Assembly (NCBI GenBank): GCA_012719645.1
Contig: JAAXZX010000046.1
Span: 1 to 56,180 of the forward strand
From: Clostridiaceae bacterium
GTDB taxonomy: Bacteria > Bacillota > Clostridia > DSM-8532
Direction: 5' to 3'
DNA length: 56,180 nt
Shown: piece by piece, positions 23,662-34,839 of the stretch
Layout: each line of letters begins with the position of its first letter
Position numbering within the stretch: position 1 is the stretch's first letter
Translations under genes and position numbers: made by a program
The notes under the pieces: generated by a model
What the model was told of the DNA's origin: nothing
Seen by the model: only the letters and a program-made list of their open reading frames with translations
The model's database searches: none

Positions 23662-24287
23662 TCGCCATTGTGGATTATAACGCGGGAAACATCAGAAGTG
23701 TCCAGAGGGCCTTTGAGTACGCCGGCGCAGACTGCCTGATCACATCCTCACCGGATGAGATCCTGTCCGCCGATGGTGTGATACTGCCGGGTGTCGGCGC
23801 CTTCCGTGACTGCTTTGGCAACCTGGAGCAGAGAGGCCTGGACCGGGTGGTTTGCCAGTGCATCGGGAAGGGCATGCCCTTCCTGGGTATATGCCTGGGA
23901 TTCCAGATGCTGTTCGAATACAGTGAGGAGAATGGAACAGACGGCGGGCTGGTTAAAGGCATGGGTGTCTTTAAAGGCGCGGTCAGGAGGTTCCCGCCGG
24001 GGATGGGCCTTAAGGTGCCCCAGATCGGATGGAACAGCCTTGATAGGGCCAGGGATTGCGTTTTGTTTGACGGATTGCCCACCAAGCCCTATGTCTATTT
24101 TGTCCATTCCTACTATGTGGACGCGAAGGACAGGTCCCTGGTGGCTGCCCGGTCACAGTATGGATTACTGTTTGATGCGGCGATAGCCAGGGACAGGATC
24201 TTTGCTGTGCAGTTCCATCCCGAGAAGAGCGGTGATGTCGGGATCATGATAATAAAAAACTTTCTGAAGGTGGTATACGGCGTATGA
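23658..24287 (+). CDS. hisH: Imidazole glycerol phosphate synthase, glutaminase subunit
   Basis: A 209-residue class I glutamine amidotransferase. The nucleophile cysteine is in FLGICLGFQML near 80-90, and the His-x-Glu of the triad in AVQFHPEKSG near 185-192. It supplies ammonia to HisF to form imidazole glycerol phosphate and AICAR. Its start overlaps purC and its stop overlaps hisA, both as ATGA, so the three are translationally coupled. Confidence 0.96.
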   Translation: MIAIVDYNAGNIRSVQRAFEYAGADCLITSSPDEILSADGVILPGVGAFRDCFGNLEQRGLDRVVCQCIGKGMPFLGICLGFQMLFEYSEENGTDGGLVKGMGVFKGAVRRFPPGMGLKVPQIGWNSLDRARDCVLFDGLPTKPYVYFVHSYYVDAKDRSLVAARSQYGLLFDAAIARDRIFAVQFHPEKSGDVGIMIIKNFLKVVYGV

Positions 24288-24994
24288 TAATATATCCGGC
24301 TGTGGATATCAGAGACGGCAAATGCGTGCGCCTGAGGCAGGGCAGTTACAGCGATATGACGGTGTACGGGGATGACCCCGTGGAGATGGCTCTTCGATGG
24401 CGGGAAGCGGGTTCTCATTTTCTTCATGTGGTGGACCTGGACGGCGCCAGGGGGCAGGGAAAAAACAACAGGGACATCATCGGGAGGATCATAGAGGCCC
24501 TTGATATTCCCGTGCAGACCGGCGGCGGTATCAGGACCATGGAGGATATAGACGAGGTCCTGTCACTGGGGGCGGCCCGCGTTATACTGGGTACCTCTGC
24601 CGTAAAAAACCCCGGGCTCGTTGACCAGGCTGTTTCCAGATACGGCAGCAGGATAGCAGTGGGCATAGACGCTAAAAACGGTCTTGTTGCCATTGAGGGT
24701 TGGGAAAGAACCAGCCCGTACACTGCCGTTGAGTTTGCCAGGCACATGGAAAAGATGGGTGTGGAAACCATCATCTATACCGATATCGCAAAGGACGGCA
24801 TGCTTACAGGTCCGAATTTTGAAGCCATGGATGAGATGCAGCGGTCGGTTTCGATGTCGGTCATCGCGTCAGGCGGCATAAGCAGCATCAATGACCTTGT
24901 CCGGTTGAAAAAGATCGGTATGGCCGGGGCTATCGTCGGAAAGGCCATATATACAGGGGCCATTGATCTGAAAGAAGCCCTGGAAAAGGTATGA
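24284..24994 (+). CDS. hisA: ProFAR isomerase
   Basis: A 236-residue (beta/alpha)8 barrel that isomerises the aminoaldose ProFAR to the ketose PRFAR. It starts [20 protein letters not shown] with the catalytic Asp near residue 8, has [19 protein letters not shown], the second catalytic Asp in [14 protein letters not shown] near 170, and [10 protein letters not shown]. HisF is its close paralogue. It overlaps hisH. Confidence 0.97.
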   Translation: MIIYPAVDIRDGKCVRLRQGSYSDMTVYGDDPVEMALRWREAGSHFLHVVDLDGARGQGKNNRDIIGRIIEALDIPVQTGGGIRTMEDIDEVLSLGAARVILGTSAVKNPGLVDQAVSRYGSRIAVGIDAKNGLVAIEGWERTSPYTAVEFARHMEKMGVETIIYTDIAKDGMLTGPNFEAMDEMQRSVSMSVIASGGISSINDLVRLKKIGMAGAIVGKAIYTGAIDLKEALEKV

Positions 24995-25058
24995 CCGAGG
25001 GAATAAAGTTATTTTCGCGGAACAAAACCGAAGACTTATGGATGAAGGTGGTATCGAT

Positions 25059-25820
25059 ATGTTAACCAAGAGAATAATACCCTGTCTTGACGTACATAAC
25101 GGCCGCGTGGTCAAGGGCGTAAAATTTGTTGACCTCGTTGATGCCGGCGATCCTGTAAGCTGCGCCGCCGCCTATAACAAGGCTGGAGCGGATGAACTGG
25201 TGTTTCTGGATATTACAGCCTCCCACGAGGCCCGGGATACCATGGTGGACGTGGTGGCCAGGGTGGCTGAACAGGTTTTTATCCCATTTACCGTTGGCGG
25301 CGGTATCAGGACAGTGGAGGACGTGCGCCGCATCCTGCTGGCGGGAGCCGACAAGGTCGGGATCAACTCTGCCGCGCTTAAAAGACCCGAACTGATATCG
25401 GAGGCGGCCATGCGTTTCGGCAGCCAATGCGTGGTGGTAGCCATCGACGCGAAGAAAAGGGCCGATGGTTCCGGTTGGGATGTATATATCAACGGAGGAC
25501 GCATCAATACCGGAAGGGATGCTCTTGAATGGGCTGTTGAGGCCGAGAAGCTGGGAGCCGGTGAAATCCTTCTCACCAGCATGGACCGGGACGGCACGAA
25601 GGAGGGCTATGACATCGAGCTGACCAGGACCATTTCCGATGCTGTAAATATTCCTGTCATCGCTTCAGGGGGAGCCGGCGCCAGGGAGCATTTCAGGGAT
25701 GCAATTGTCCAGGGCCATGCGGATGCGGTGCTGGCAGCCTCATTATTCCATTTCGGAGAACTGAGCATACCTGATCTGAAGAATTGGCTCAAAAGCGAAG
25801 GTATTGAGGTAAGGCTCTGA
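25059..25820 (+). CDS. hisF: Imidazole glycerol phosphate synthase, cyclase subunit
   Basis: A 253-residue barrel that closes the imidazole ring and releases AICAR. It starts [20 protein letters not shown] with the catalytic Asp near residue 11, has [22 protein letters not shown], and [15 protein letters not shown] with the second catalytic Asp near 130-ish of the barrel face, and [14 protein letters not shown] 25059 follows GAAGGTGG; an earlier in-frame ATG at 25038 lacks a ribosome site and the family start matches 25059. It is the last gene of the operon; hisI and hisE, normally next, are missing. Confidence 0.97.
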   Translation: MLTKRIIPCLDVHNGRVVKGVKFVDLVDAGDPVSCAAAYNKAGADELVFLDITASHEARDTMVDVVARVAEQVFIPFTVGGGIRTVEDVRRILLAGADKVGINSAALKRPELISEAAMRFGSQCVVVAIDAKKRADGSGWDVYINGGRINTGRDALEWAVEAEKLGAGEILLTSMDRDGTKEGYDIELTRTISDAVNIPVIASGGAGAREHFRDAIVQGHADAVLAASLFHFGELSIPDLKNWLKSEGIEVRL

Positions 25821-25836
25821 TATGCGCTAAAATTAA

Positions 25837-25866
25837 TTGACAAAAAAATAACAATGATGATATAAT
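25837..25866 (+). promoter_or_regulatory. rex promoter overlapped by a Rex-like operator
   Basis: TTGACA (25837-25842), 18 bases, TATAAT (25861-25866). The stretch TTGACAAAAAAATAACAA (25837-25854) matches the clostridial Rex consensus TTGTTAA-N4-TTAACAA at 11 of 14 positions and covers the -35, which would give autorepression when NADH is low. The promoter is certain; the operator is inference. Confidence 0.7.
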
Positions 25867-25951
25867 CATTATATACCAAAGCCAGGGGACATTGACGAAG
25901 AACCGGATTTTCTCCTGCAGCTTACTTTGTCAGTAAGGGGTTGATATCTGA

Positions 25952-26587
25952 ATGCCGGAAGAAAAGAAGATATCCATGGCCGTTATCAGAAGGTTGCCAA
26001 GATATTTTCGTTATCTCCACGATCTCATCAAGATGGACATTAAGCGGATTTCCTCAAGAGAACTCAGCGAGCGGATGGGTATAACCGCTTCCCAGATCAG
26101 GCAGGATCTTAACTGCTTTGGAGGCTTCGGACAGCAGGGATATGGCTACAACGTAGAGTCCCTGTTCAATGAGATCAGCAGAATCCTGGGTGTGGACAAC
26201 CGGTTTTCCTGCATCATAATCGGCGCGGGAAATATGGGTACTGCTCTTGCAAACTATGAAAACTTCAGGAATAGAGGGTTTGACATTATTGCCATCTTTG
26301 ATGTGGATCCGAGAAAAATAGGCGGCACGGTCAATGGGATAGAGATAATGTCCATGGATTCGCTGGAAGACTTCGTAAAGGAGCATAAGGTTGATATAGC
26401 CATGCTGACCGTCCCCAATACGCATGTTACCGAAGTGGCTGAAAAGGTTACAAGCCTCGGAATAAAGGGGATCTGGAATTTTTCGCCCCATGAGCTGCGG
26501 CTTGGAAACGGTGCGATTATTGAGAACGTGCACCTGAGCGATAGCCTGATGGTACTCGGGTATCGCCTCCGGAGCGCGGGTTACTGA
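25952..26587 (+). CDS. rex: Redox-sensing transcriptional repressor Rex
   Basis: A 211-residue homodimeric repressor that binds DNA when NADH is low relative to NAD+. The N-terminal winged helix shows VIRRLPRYFRYL and SSRELSERMGITASQIRQDLNCFGGFG; the NAD-binding Rossmann domain begins IIGAGNMGTALANY near 90, with AIFDVDP next. The C-terminal helix used for domain swapping is present. It has its own promoter after the his operon and ends at a terminator shared with the convergent pckG. A Rex box on its promoter and a near-perfect one upstream of pckG are the likely local targets. Confidence 0.97.
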   Translation: MPEEKKISMAVIRRLPRYFRYLHDLIKMDIKRISSRELSERMGITASQIRQDLNCFGGFGQQGYGYNVESLFNEISRILGVDNRFSCIIIGAGNMGTALANYENFRNRGFDIIAIFDVDPRKIGGTVNGIEIMSMDSLEDFVKEHKVDIAMLTVPNTHVTEVAEKVTSLGIKGIWNFSPHELRLGNGAIIENVHLSDSLMVLGYRLRSAGY

Positions 26588-26599
26588 ATCTGTGTATAT

Positions 26600-26636
26600 T
26601 AAAAAACGGGCTGTCACATGACAGCCCGTTTTTTTT
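26600..26636. terminator. Bidirectional terminator between rex and pckG
   Basis: A stem AAAACGGGCTGTCA / TGACAGCCCGTTTT with a very short loop, flanked by A and T runs on the two sides, so it works in both directions. The T run reaches into the pckG stop codon. Confidence 0.9.
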
Positions 26637-28431
26637 ATTCTTCCTTCAGCCTCTTCTCCAGGGCCTCGAGCTGGTTCTTAAGTTCTTCCGGCATGCGCTC
26701 GCCGTAGGAGCGGTAGTGTTCCTTGATGGATTCGACTTCGGCCAGCCACTCTTCCTTGTTCACGCTGAGGATCTCGCGCATGCGTTCCTCGCTGACATCC
26801 AGGCCGCTAAGATCCAGCGCGTCTATGGTAGGCATGTAACCGATGGCCGTCTTCACTGCCTTGCCCTTTCCCGATACTCTCTCGAAGACCCATTTGAGGA
26901 CACGGCTGTTATCACCGTAACCGGGCCAGATGAATTTGCCGTTCTCGTCCTTGCGGAACCAGTTGACTGAGAATATCCTGGGCAGCTTTTCGGGATCAGT
27001 CTTTTTGCCCATATCAAGCCAATGCTGGAAGTAATCGCAGACATGGTATCCCATGAAGGGAAGCATGGCAAACGGGTCGCGGCGTACCTGGCCGATCTTG
27101 CTTGAGATGGCGGCTGCTGTTATTTCCGAACCCATGATGGAGCCCATGAAAACGCCATGGTTCCAGTCGAAGCTTTCATAAACCAGGGGAATGGTGCTTG
27201 GCCTGCGGCCACCCACCAGTATTGCCGAAATCGGCACGCCCCTGGGATCTTCCCATTCGGGTGCGATAACCGGGCACTGGCTGGCAGGAGCGGTGAAACG
27301 GGCATTGGGATGGGCCGCCTTCTCATTGGAATCGGGTGTCCAGTCCTTGCCCTGCCAGTCGATCAGGTGGTCCGGAGCGGGCTTTCCAATGCCTTCCCAC
27401 CATATATCGCCATCGTCCGTGAGGGCTACGTTGGTGAAGATGGTGTTCTTTTCAATGGTCCTCATGGCACTGGGATTGGAATCCATGGAGGTGCCGGGCG
27501 CAACTCCGAAGAAACCGGCCTCAGGATTGATGGCATAGAGCCTTCCGTCTTCGCCGAATTTCATCCATGCGATGTCGTCGCCTATGGTTTCAACCTTCCA
27601 ACCGGGAATAGTGGGCACCAGCATGGCCAGGTTGGTCTTTCCGCAGGCGCTTGGGAACGCGCCGGTGATATATTTAACCTCGCCCTCCGGGCTTGTAATC
27701 TTCAGGATGAGCATGTGTTCGGCCATCCAGCCTTCATCACGGGCCTGTACCGAGGCAATCCTGAGCGCAAAGCACTTCTTGCCCAGCAGGGCATTTCCGC
27801 CGTAGCCGGAACCGTATGACCAGATGGTCCTTTCTTCCGGGAAGTGGGTGATGTATTTCTGCTCCATGGGAGCACAGGGCCATGCCACGTCCTTCTCGCC
27901 CTCGGCAAGGGGAGCGCCTACTGAATGCAGGCAGGGCACGAATTCGCCGTCCTCGCCCAGTACGTCCAGAACAGCCTTGCCCATACGGGTCATGATGCGC
28001 ATATTTATCACAACATAGGCGCTGTCGGTAATCTCCACACCGATCTTGGAAATGGGCGAACCCAGGGGACCCATGCTGAACGGAATGACATACATGGTCC
28101 TGCCCTTCATGCATCCGCGATACAGGTCGGTCATTGTCTTCTTCAGTTCAACAGGATCTATCCAGTTGTTTGTGGGGCCCGCATCCTCTTGTGTCCTGGA
28201 GGCAATGTATGTTCTTTGCTCAACCCTGGCCACGTCTGAGGGATGGCTCCGGAAAAGGTAACAGCCAGGACGCTTTTCCTGGTCGAGCGGTATGGCGCTG
28301 CCGGATGCTACAAGCTCCTGGATCAGGCGCTCATTCTCTTCTTCAGAACCGTCGCACCAATAGACATTGTCGGGTTGGCACAACTCTTCGATCTCTTTTA
28401 CCCATTCCAATAACTTCTTGTGTTTAACCAT
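26635..28431 (-). CDS. pckG: Phosphoenolpyruvate carboxykinase (GTP)
   Basis: A 598-residue GTP-type enzyme interconverting oxaloacetate and PEP. Motifs: the kinase P-loop [12 protein letters not shown] near 265-276 with the hyper-reactive cysteine of the GTP family, the metal-binding [17 protein letters not shown] region near 292-308, and [17 protein letters not shown] near 395. In fermenting anaerobes it often runs toward oxaloacetate to make succinate or to conserve energy; direction here is unknown. The ATG at 28431 follows GGAAGGGAG; the frame extends to 28494 without a better signal. A Rex box lies about 175 bases upstream. Single gene. Confidence 0.97.
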   Translation of the reverse strand: MVKHKKLLEWVKEIEELCQPDNVYWCDGSEEENERLIQELVASGSAIPLDQEKRPGCYLFRSHPSDVARVEQRTYIASRTQEDAGPTNNWIDPVELKKTMTDLYRGCMKGRTMYVIPFSMGPLGSPISKIGVEITDSAYVVINMRIMTRMGKAVLDVLGEDGEFVPCLHSVGAPLAEGEKDVAWPCAPMEQKYITHFPEERTIWSYGSGYGGNALLGKKCFALRIASVQARDEGWMAEHMLILKITSPEGEVKYITGAFPSACGKTNLAMLVPTIPGWKVETIGDDIAWMKFGEDGRLYAINPEAGFFGVAPGTSMDSNPSAMRTIEKNTIFTNVALTDDGDIWWEGIGKPAPDHLIDWQGKDWTPDSNEKAAHPNARFTAPASQCPVIAPEWEDPRGVPISAILVGGRRPSTIPLVYESFDWNHGVFMGSIMGSEITAAAISSKIGQVRRDPFAMLPFMGYHVCDYFQHWLDMGKKTDPEKLPRIFSVNWFRKDENGKFIWPGYGDNSRVLKWVFERVSGKGKAVKTAIGYMPTIDALDLSGLDVSEERMREILSVNKEEWLAEVESIKEHYRSYGERMPEELKNQLEALEKRLKEE

Positions 28432-28570
28432 ATTGAATCTCCCTTCCGTAATATGACTTCTATTAAGTAAGACAAGGATTTTCAGCCTTATCAATCATTG
28501 TCATGCAACCCTGGCAAATCCCCGGCAGGGTATAACCCAAAAAATCGTTCACATAATACGAATCATCTCT

Positions 28571-28623
28571 ATTATATCCCAGTATCCCCACTTTTGAAAG
28601 ATAGATTGTGAAAAAATTCATAA
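28571..28623 (-). promoter_or_regulatory. pckG promoter with near-perfect Rex box
   Basis: On the minus strand TTTCAA (28594-28599), 17 bases, TATAAT (28571-28576) form the likely promoter. Just upstream, 28606-28623 reads TTGTGAAAAAATTCATAA, one mismatch from the Rex consensus TTGTGAA-W4-TTCACAA. Location immediately next to the -35 fits repression. The remaining gap 28432-28816 holds no supported gene; a long plus ORF starting at 28608 runs antisense into the MATE gene and is rejected. Confidence 0.65.
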
Positions 28624-28816
28624 AGTTTTTTCATACACAACCCACGACAAAGGCAGGGCGCGTTATAACGGCTCAGGACAAAGCATGCAAGAAGGCGCCG
28701 GTATTTAGAACTTGCAGGTATCAGGAAATATTTGCAAGTATTATTGCATCAATATTCATAAATATTACCAGGGCATGGATTATCAAGGTTCCTGCCGGCG
28801 GCAATAAGGCCATGAA

Positions 28817-30154
28817 TCATGCTTCGTTGGTAACCAGCGCTTTTGATGTCCATTTGCGGCTGTGCCACCTGTGGAGCGAAATAAAACCCCTCAGCCATTC
28901 ATCCATTGCCATGGCAGCCCACATGCCCACAAGGCCGAATCCGGCCACAACTCCAAGGATCCAGGCGCCAAGTGTGGCAACGCTCCACATGGAAATGATG
29001 CCGATTATTACCGGAAAGACCGCGTCACCGGAACCTTTCAGGGCATTTATGATCACAACGTTGAAGGTACGGCCGGGTTCCAGGAAGGCATCGGCCATCA
29101 GCACCATGGCGCTCAGCTTGATAATTTCAGTATCATCTGTGAAGATCCTGATGAATGTCCCGCCGAACAGGAAGAATACGGCGCTTATGCCCAATGTAAC
29201 AAGCAGGGCTTTCCTGAAGTTTTTAAGGCAGGTATGGTATGCTTCGTCGAACTTACCCGCGCCCACAAGGCGCCCTATGAGAATCTGGTTCGCCTGACCG
29301 ATGGATATGGACAGGGTGATGAAAATAAAGATGATCTGGTTGGTATAGGTCCTGGCAATATAGGCAGTGTCGCCAAGATTATAAAGTATTATTCCGGTGA
29401 GCACGACCTGGCTGACGTTGTAGCAAATGTTCTCAAGGGCCGATGGCAGTCCGACCTTGAAAAGGTCCCTGATAATGCGCATGGGGACTTCCCGGATATG
29501 GCGAAATGCTTCCCTGTCCAATATATTCCTCAGTACAAACCCCAGGGCCATCAGCATGGCAAAAAACCTGCTCATGGCTGTAGCCCAGGCCGCACCGGCA
29601 GTTCCCATATTGAAGCCGAAGACAAGTATGACGTCCCCCAAGACATTTATGACATTCATACCGGCTGTTATACCCAGGGTTTCCTTGGAGTATCCATGGG
29701 TGCGCATGATAACGGTGGAGATGTTCAGTATTGCCTGCATGAACATCATGCCGCCTACAATACCCATATATGTTTCGCCGTGAACCAAAAGTTCTGACGT
29801 AACCCCCATCAGGCGCAGAATGGGCTTCCCGAGGAAAAACAATACTGCGGAGGCCATAATGCCCACCGCGGAAACCATAGTATATGAAACTGCCATGGTT
29901 TTCTGGGCCGAATCACTGTTTTTCGCGCCTATGTATTGTGAGACCAGAACATTTGCACCAATGCAGATAATGTTGAACACTATATTGGTGATGCTGAGGA
30001 TCTGGTTGCATGCGCCGACCCCGCCGGCGGCCTCGTCGGACACACGGCTTAAAACAAACATGTCCACCATACCCAGCAGGGAGAACAGCAGCATCTCTAT
30101 AAACATCGGAACGGCAAGGCTCAACAGGGTTACTTTTCTCACCATATGTATCAT
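28817..30154 (-). CDS. MATE family efflux transporter
   Basis: A 445-residue membrane protein with about twelve hydrophobic segments in two similar halves, such as VPMFIEMLLFSLLGMVDMFVL and SVAILFFLGKPIL-like stretches. The N-terminal half shows VGACNQILSITNIV and the C-terminal half IGQANQILIGRLVGAG, corresponding positions in the MATE repeat. The family exports cationic drugs or metabolites with Na+ or H+. ATG 30154 lies four bases from GGAG. It is a single gene between pckG and the IspF-like gene; substrate unknown. Confidence 0.92.
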   Translation of the reverse strand: MIHMVRKVTLLSLAVPMFIEMLLFSLLGMVDMFVLSRVSDEAAGGVGACNQILSITNIVFNIICIGANVLVSQYIGAKNSDSAQKTMAVSYTMVSAVGIMASAVLFFLGKPILRLMGVTSELLVHGETYMGIVGGMMFMQAILNISTVIMRTHGYSKETLGITAGMNVINVLGDVILVFGFNMGTAGAAWATAMSRFFAMLMALGFVLRNILDREAFRHIREVPMRIIRDLFKVGLPSALENICYNVSQVVLTGIILYNLGDTAYIARTYTNQIIFIFITLSISIGQANQILIGRLVGAGKFDEAYHTCLKNFRKALLVTLGISAVFFLFGGTFIRIFTDDTEIIKLSAMVLMADAFLEPGRTFNVVIINALKGSGDAVFPVIIGIISMWSVATLGAWILGVVAGFGLVGMWAAMAMDEWLRGFISLHRWHSRKWTSKALVTNEA

Positions 30155-30373
30155 TTTCTCCGATTTATTTATAAGGGATATTACAGTGGATTCCTTCTAT
30201 TATATAACAAAAAATCCCTGGATGCTTTGTACAATATCCATAAGTTTCTTGCCGGGACATGCTTATTGTATGGAAATACCAGGAGCGGCAGCAGGATATG
30301 GACACAATCCTTTTGAAACGGTAAGATAATGGAAAAAAGAGTGATATTGAAAAAGAATGATGGAGTTGGTCGT

Positions 30374-30856
30374 ATGATAAAGGTTGCCATTGGGCAGGAC
30401 AGCCACCGGTTTGAACCCGATGGTTCCGATAAAAAGCTGGTGCTGGGCGGAGTTCCAATTGAAGGCTGCCCGGGCCTGGAAGGGAACAGCGATGCGGATG
30501 TGGTCCTGCATGCACTGACAAACGCGGTGTCCGGCATAACATGCGTCAATATCCTTGGGGAAGAGGCAGACAGGATGTGCCGCCGAGGCATAACCGACAG
30601 CAGTGCCTATCTTAAGGCGGCTTTGGGTCACATGAAGGAGGGTTCCAGGATTATTCACGTATCCATATCCATCGAGGCTCTCCGGCCCAGGTTGTCCCCC
30701 CATCTTGAAAGAATCCGGACAAACCTTGCGGAACTGTTGGGAATCGTTCCGTGCTGCATCGGCATTACTGCGACAACAGGCGAGGGGCTCACTGAATTCG
30801 GGAAGGGCATTGGCATATTCTGCACCGTGATCCTTACGGCTGATATTCCCGAATGA
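30374..30856 (+). CDS. Divergent IspF-like protein
   Basis: A 160-residue homologue of 2-C-methyl-D-erythritol 2,4-cyclodiphosphate synthase. Kept: the zinc ligands in GQDSHRF and in SDADVVLHAL, the LVLGGVPIEG strand and a TATTGEGLTEFGKG C-terminal segment like the family TTTEKLGFTGRGEG. Changed: the active-site His before SDGDV is Asn here (GNSDADV), and the conserved DIGxxFPDTD loop is replaced by NILGEEADRMCRRGITD. It is therefore uncertain whether it makes the cyclodiphosphate. No ispD or other isoprenoid gene is adjacent. ATG 30374 has GGAG eight bases upstream; the frame opens at 30329. Confidence 0.8.
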   Translation: MIKVAIGQDSHRFEPDGSDKKLVLGGVPIEGCPGLEGNSDADVVLHALTNAVSGITCVNILGEEADRMCRRGITDSSAYLKAALGHMKEGSRIIHVSISIEALRPRLSPHLERIRTNLAELLGIVPCCIGITATTGEGLTEFGKGIGIFCTVILTADIPE

Positions 30857-30915
30857 CCCTGGCAGGACTGACCTTTTCCATTGTTCCCGCGGGTTATGCA
30901 AAACAGGAACCAGTA

Positions 30916-30924
30916 TGATATAAT
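30916..30924 (+). promoter_or_regulatory. Extended -10 promoter for metG
   Basis: TGATATAAT, an extended -10 element, without a recognisable -35. It gives a leader of about 70 bases before metG; no T-box structure fits in that space. Confidence 0.55.
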
Positions 30925-30983
30925 GCACTTATTGGCAAAATGATAAACGGCGGGCACTGCCATGGACATTCAAACCATCATGA

Positions 30984-32978
<1,995 letters not shown>

Positions 32979-32982
32979 TAAT

Positions 32983-33777
32983 ATGATCGATTCCCATGCC
33001 CATTACGATGACGCACAGTTTGAAAACGACAGGGATGATGTCATCAGGCAGGCCGTTGAGGCCGGGGTGACGCATATCATAAACGCGGGCAGCGACCTTA
33101 TGAGTTCAAAGCTGTCCATTGAGCTTTCAAAGAGGCATCGTGAGGTGTTTGCCGCGGTCGGCTTCCACCCTCATGATGCCTCTTCCTGCAGTGAGGAAAA
33201 CCTTTTGGCAATTGAAGAACTTTCCAGGGAGGAAAAGGTGGTGGCCATAGGCGAGATCGGTCTCGACTACCATTATGACTTTTCTCCCCGGGATACCCAG
33301 AAGGAATGGTTCGCCAGGCAGATAGCCCTTGCGGCGAAACTGAGGCTGCCCATTATAATCCATAACCGCGAATCCCACCAGGATATGCTGGATATCGTAA
33401 AAGCCTTCCGCTCCGAAAACATCACAGGTGTTTTCCATTGCTTTTCGGGCAGTGTCGAGATGGCAAGAGAACTGCTGGATATGGGTTTTTATATAGGAAT
33501 CGGAGGTCCTGTGACCTTTAAGAACGCCAGCAGGCCTGTTGAAGTAGTCCGGTACGTTCCCGCGGACAGGCTGCTTGTGGAAACCGACTGCCCGTACCTT
33601 GCCCCTGAACCCCACAGGGGGAAACGGAACTGGTCGGGCTACCTGAAATATATAATCGATAAAATCGCTGTCATTAAGGGTATAGACTATAATGAAACTG
33701 AACGGATAACATCGGAGAACGCAAGGCTGCTTTTCGGCCTGGACAGGTTTTCAGATACAGCCTGCGGGCGTGACTGA
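32983..33777 (+). CDS. tatD: TatD family metal-dependent hydrolase
   Basis: A 264-residue TatD/YabD-type deoxyribonuclease-like barrel. Metal ligands are visible: HAHYDD at the start, AVGFHPHDA, GEIGLDYHYDFSP, IIHNRESHQD, GVFHCFSGS and VETDCPYLAPEPHRGKRN. The family has 3'-5' exonuclease activity and is also linked to D-aminoacyl-tRNA proofreading. It starts four bases after the metG stop, so the two are cotranscribed as in Bacillus (metS-yabD). Confidence 0.95.
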   Translation: MIDSHAHYDDAQFENDRDDVIRQAVEAGVTHIINAGSDLMSSKLSIELSKRHREVFAAVGFHPHDASSCSEENLLAIEELSREEKVVAIGEIGLDYHYDFSPRDTQKEWFARQIALAAKLRLPIIIHNRESHQDMLDIVKAFRSENITGVFHCFSGSVEMARELLDMGFYIGIGGPVTFKNASRPVEVVRYVPADRLLVETDCPYLAPEPHRGKRNWSGYLKYIIDKIAVIKGIDYNETERITSENARLLFGLDRFSDTACGRD

Positions 33778-33878
33778 TAAATTGTCGGTTGTAGTTGGAT
33801 GGTCTTGGCTTGTTGACTGATTTGTCATGGCTGGTCGGACCCTTGCCGGCAAATAATGCTGAAGGTAGGTTCAGTGGG

Positions 33879-34649
33879 ATGAAGAAGTTCGTCGTAGTCA
33901 TGATAACCATTCTGGTATTGTTTGTTTTCCTGATGCTCAATTACCTGTTGTGGGACAAGGAGAACCTCCAGAAACAGAGCGAATACGACAGGATTGAACA
34001 GGATTGGCTGAGGGGCCAGAACAGGACCCTGCAGGCCACTGTCAATGAGCAGGAACAGACCATAACCGCGCTGGAAAAAGAAAAGACCCAGCTTCAAAAC
34101 AGGATGGACAACCTGCAGGAGGAACTGAAAAAGGCCAATTCCCAGGTTGAGAATTACAGGAAGGAAATCAGCGATAAAGGCCAGGCGATAAATAACTACA
34201 AGATGCTTACGGAAGGCCTGCTGTGCCAGCTCACCCTGGATTGGTTTGAGAGCATAAGCAGCCGCGATTATGATGCCGTATGGGAGCTTTTAACACCCGA
34301 CCACACGATTTTCGGCAGACAATATAACCAGGAAGACTTCTTCCGGGACCTGGAGGCCGTACATAGCGTCAGCCTTGTACCAATAACCGATGAGGAGGAT
34401 GATGGAGCCGGCCGGGAAACGGATGCAAAACCGTGGGAAGCGGCTGGCTACCAATTTGAGATACTGAGGGGCTTTGGAAATGAATATGAGGTTATGGCAG
34501 AGCTGATGGCAGAGGTAACCCTGGATGAAGATGCTGCAGGTGAGGTTACCGGTTGGGCACAGGGCTCCAACAGGATCCGGATAACCTTCCTGTTCAACCC
34601 GAACGACCAGAAATGGGCAATAAAGGCTGTCGCGAAATTAAGCAGCTAA
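33879..34649 (+). CDS. Membrane-anchored coiled-coil protein
   Basis: A 256-residue protein I do not recognise. Residues 3-22 form a membrane helix (FVVVMITILVLFVFLMLNYL); about 30-115 form a long coiled coil rich in Gln, Glu and Lys (repeated QEQ, LEKEKTQL, LQEELKKA); the last about 135 residues are a mixed alpha/beta domain containing LTLDWFESISSRDYDAVWELL, resembling NTF2-like domains of cell-envelope proteins. It most likely sits on the outer face of the membrane. ATG 33879 follows GAAGGTAGG. It lies between tatD and yabE, where Bacillus has no gene, hinting at an envelope role. Confidence 0.75.
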   Translation: MKKFVVVMITILVLFVFLMLNYLLWDKENLQKQSEYDRIEQDWLRGQNRTLQATVNEQEQTITALEKEKTQLQNRMDNLQEELKKANSQVENYRKEISDKGQAINNYKMLTEGLLCQLTLDWFESISSRDYDAVWELLTPDHTIFGRQYNQEDFFRDLEAVHSVSLVPITDEEDDGAGRETDAKPWEAAGYQFEILRGFGNEYEVMAELMAEVTLDEDAAGEVTGWAQGSNRIRITFLFNPNDQKWAIKAVAKLSS

Positions 34650-34692
34650 GACGGCTGAAGAGGCAGGAAAAGCCGTGGAGGACTGGCAGACC

Positions 34693-34720
34693 TTGACAAT
34701 TTGCATGTTCCTGTTATAAA
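34693..34720 (+). promoter_or_regulatory. Promoter and structured leader of the yabE-like gene
   Basis: TTGACA (34693-34698), 16 bases, TATAAA (34715-34720). The leader of about 110 bases has GCTTTGC twice (34729-34735 and 34792-34798) and one GCAAAGC (34808-34814), so two alternative stems can form, the distal one close to the ribosome-binding site. Confidence 0.6.
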
Positions 34721-34839
34721 ATAATTGGGCTTTGCGGCATAATTAAAGTAAAGGCATTTTTTGCAAGGATGAAAGGAAGATGGTTGTTCAAGCTTTGCCA
34801 TCGGGCTGCAAAGCGAAAAAATAGGAAAGGATGCTATGA

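Noticed and set aside
28608..29297. 229-codon plus-strand ORF starting upstream of the MATE gene
   Set aside because: Most of it is antisense to the clear MATE transporter gene, it has no ribosome-binding site and its protein shows no domain. It starts within the pckG control region.
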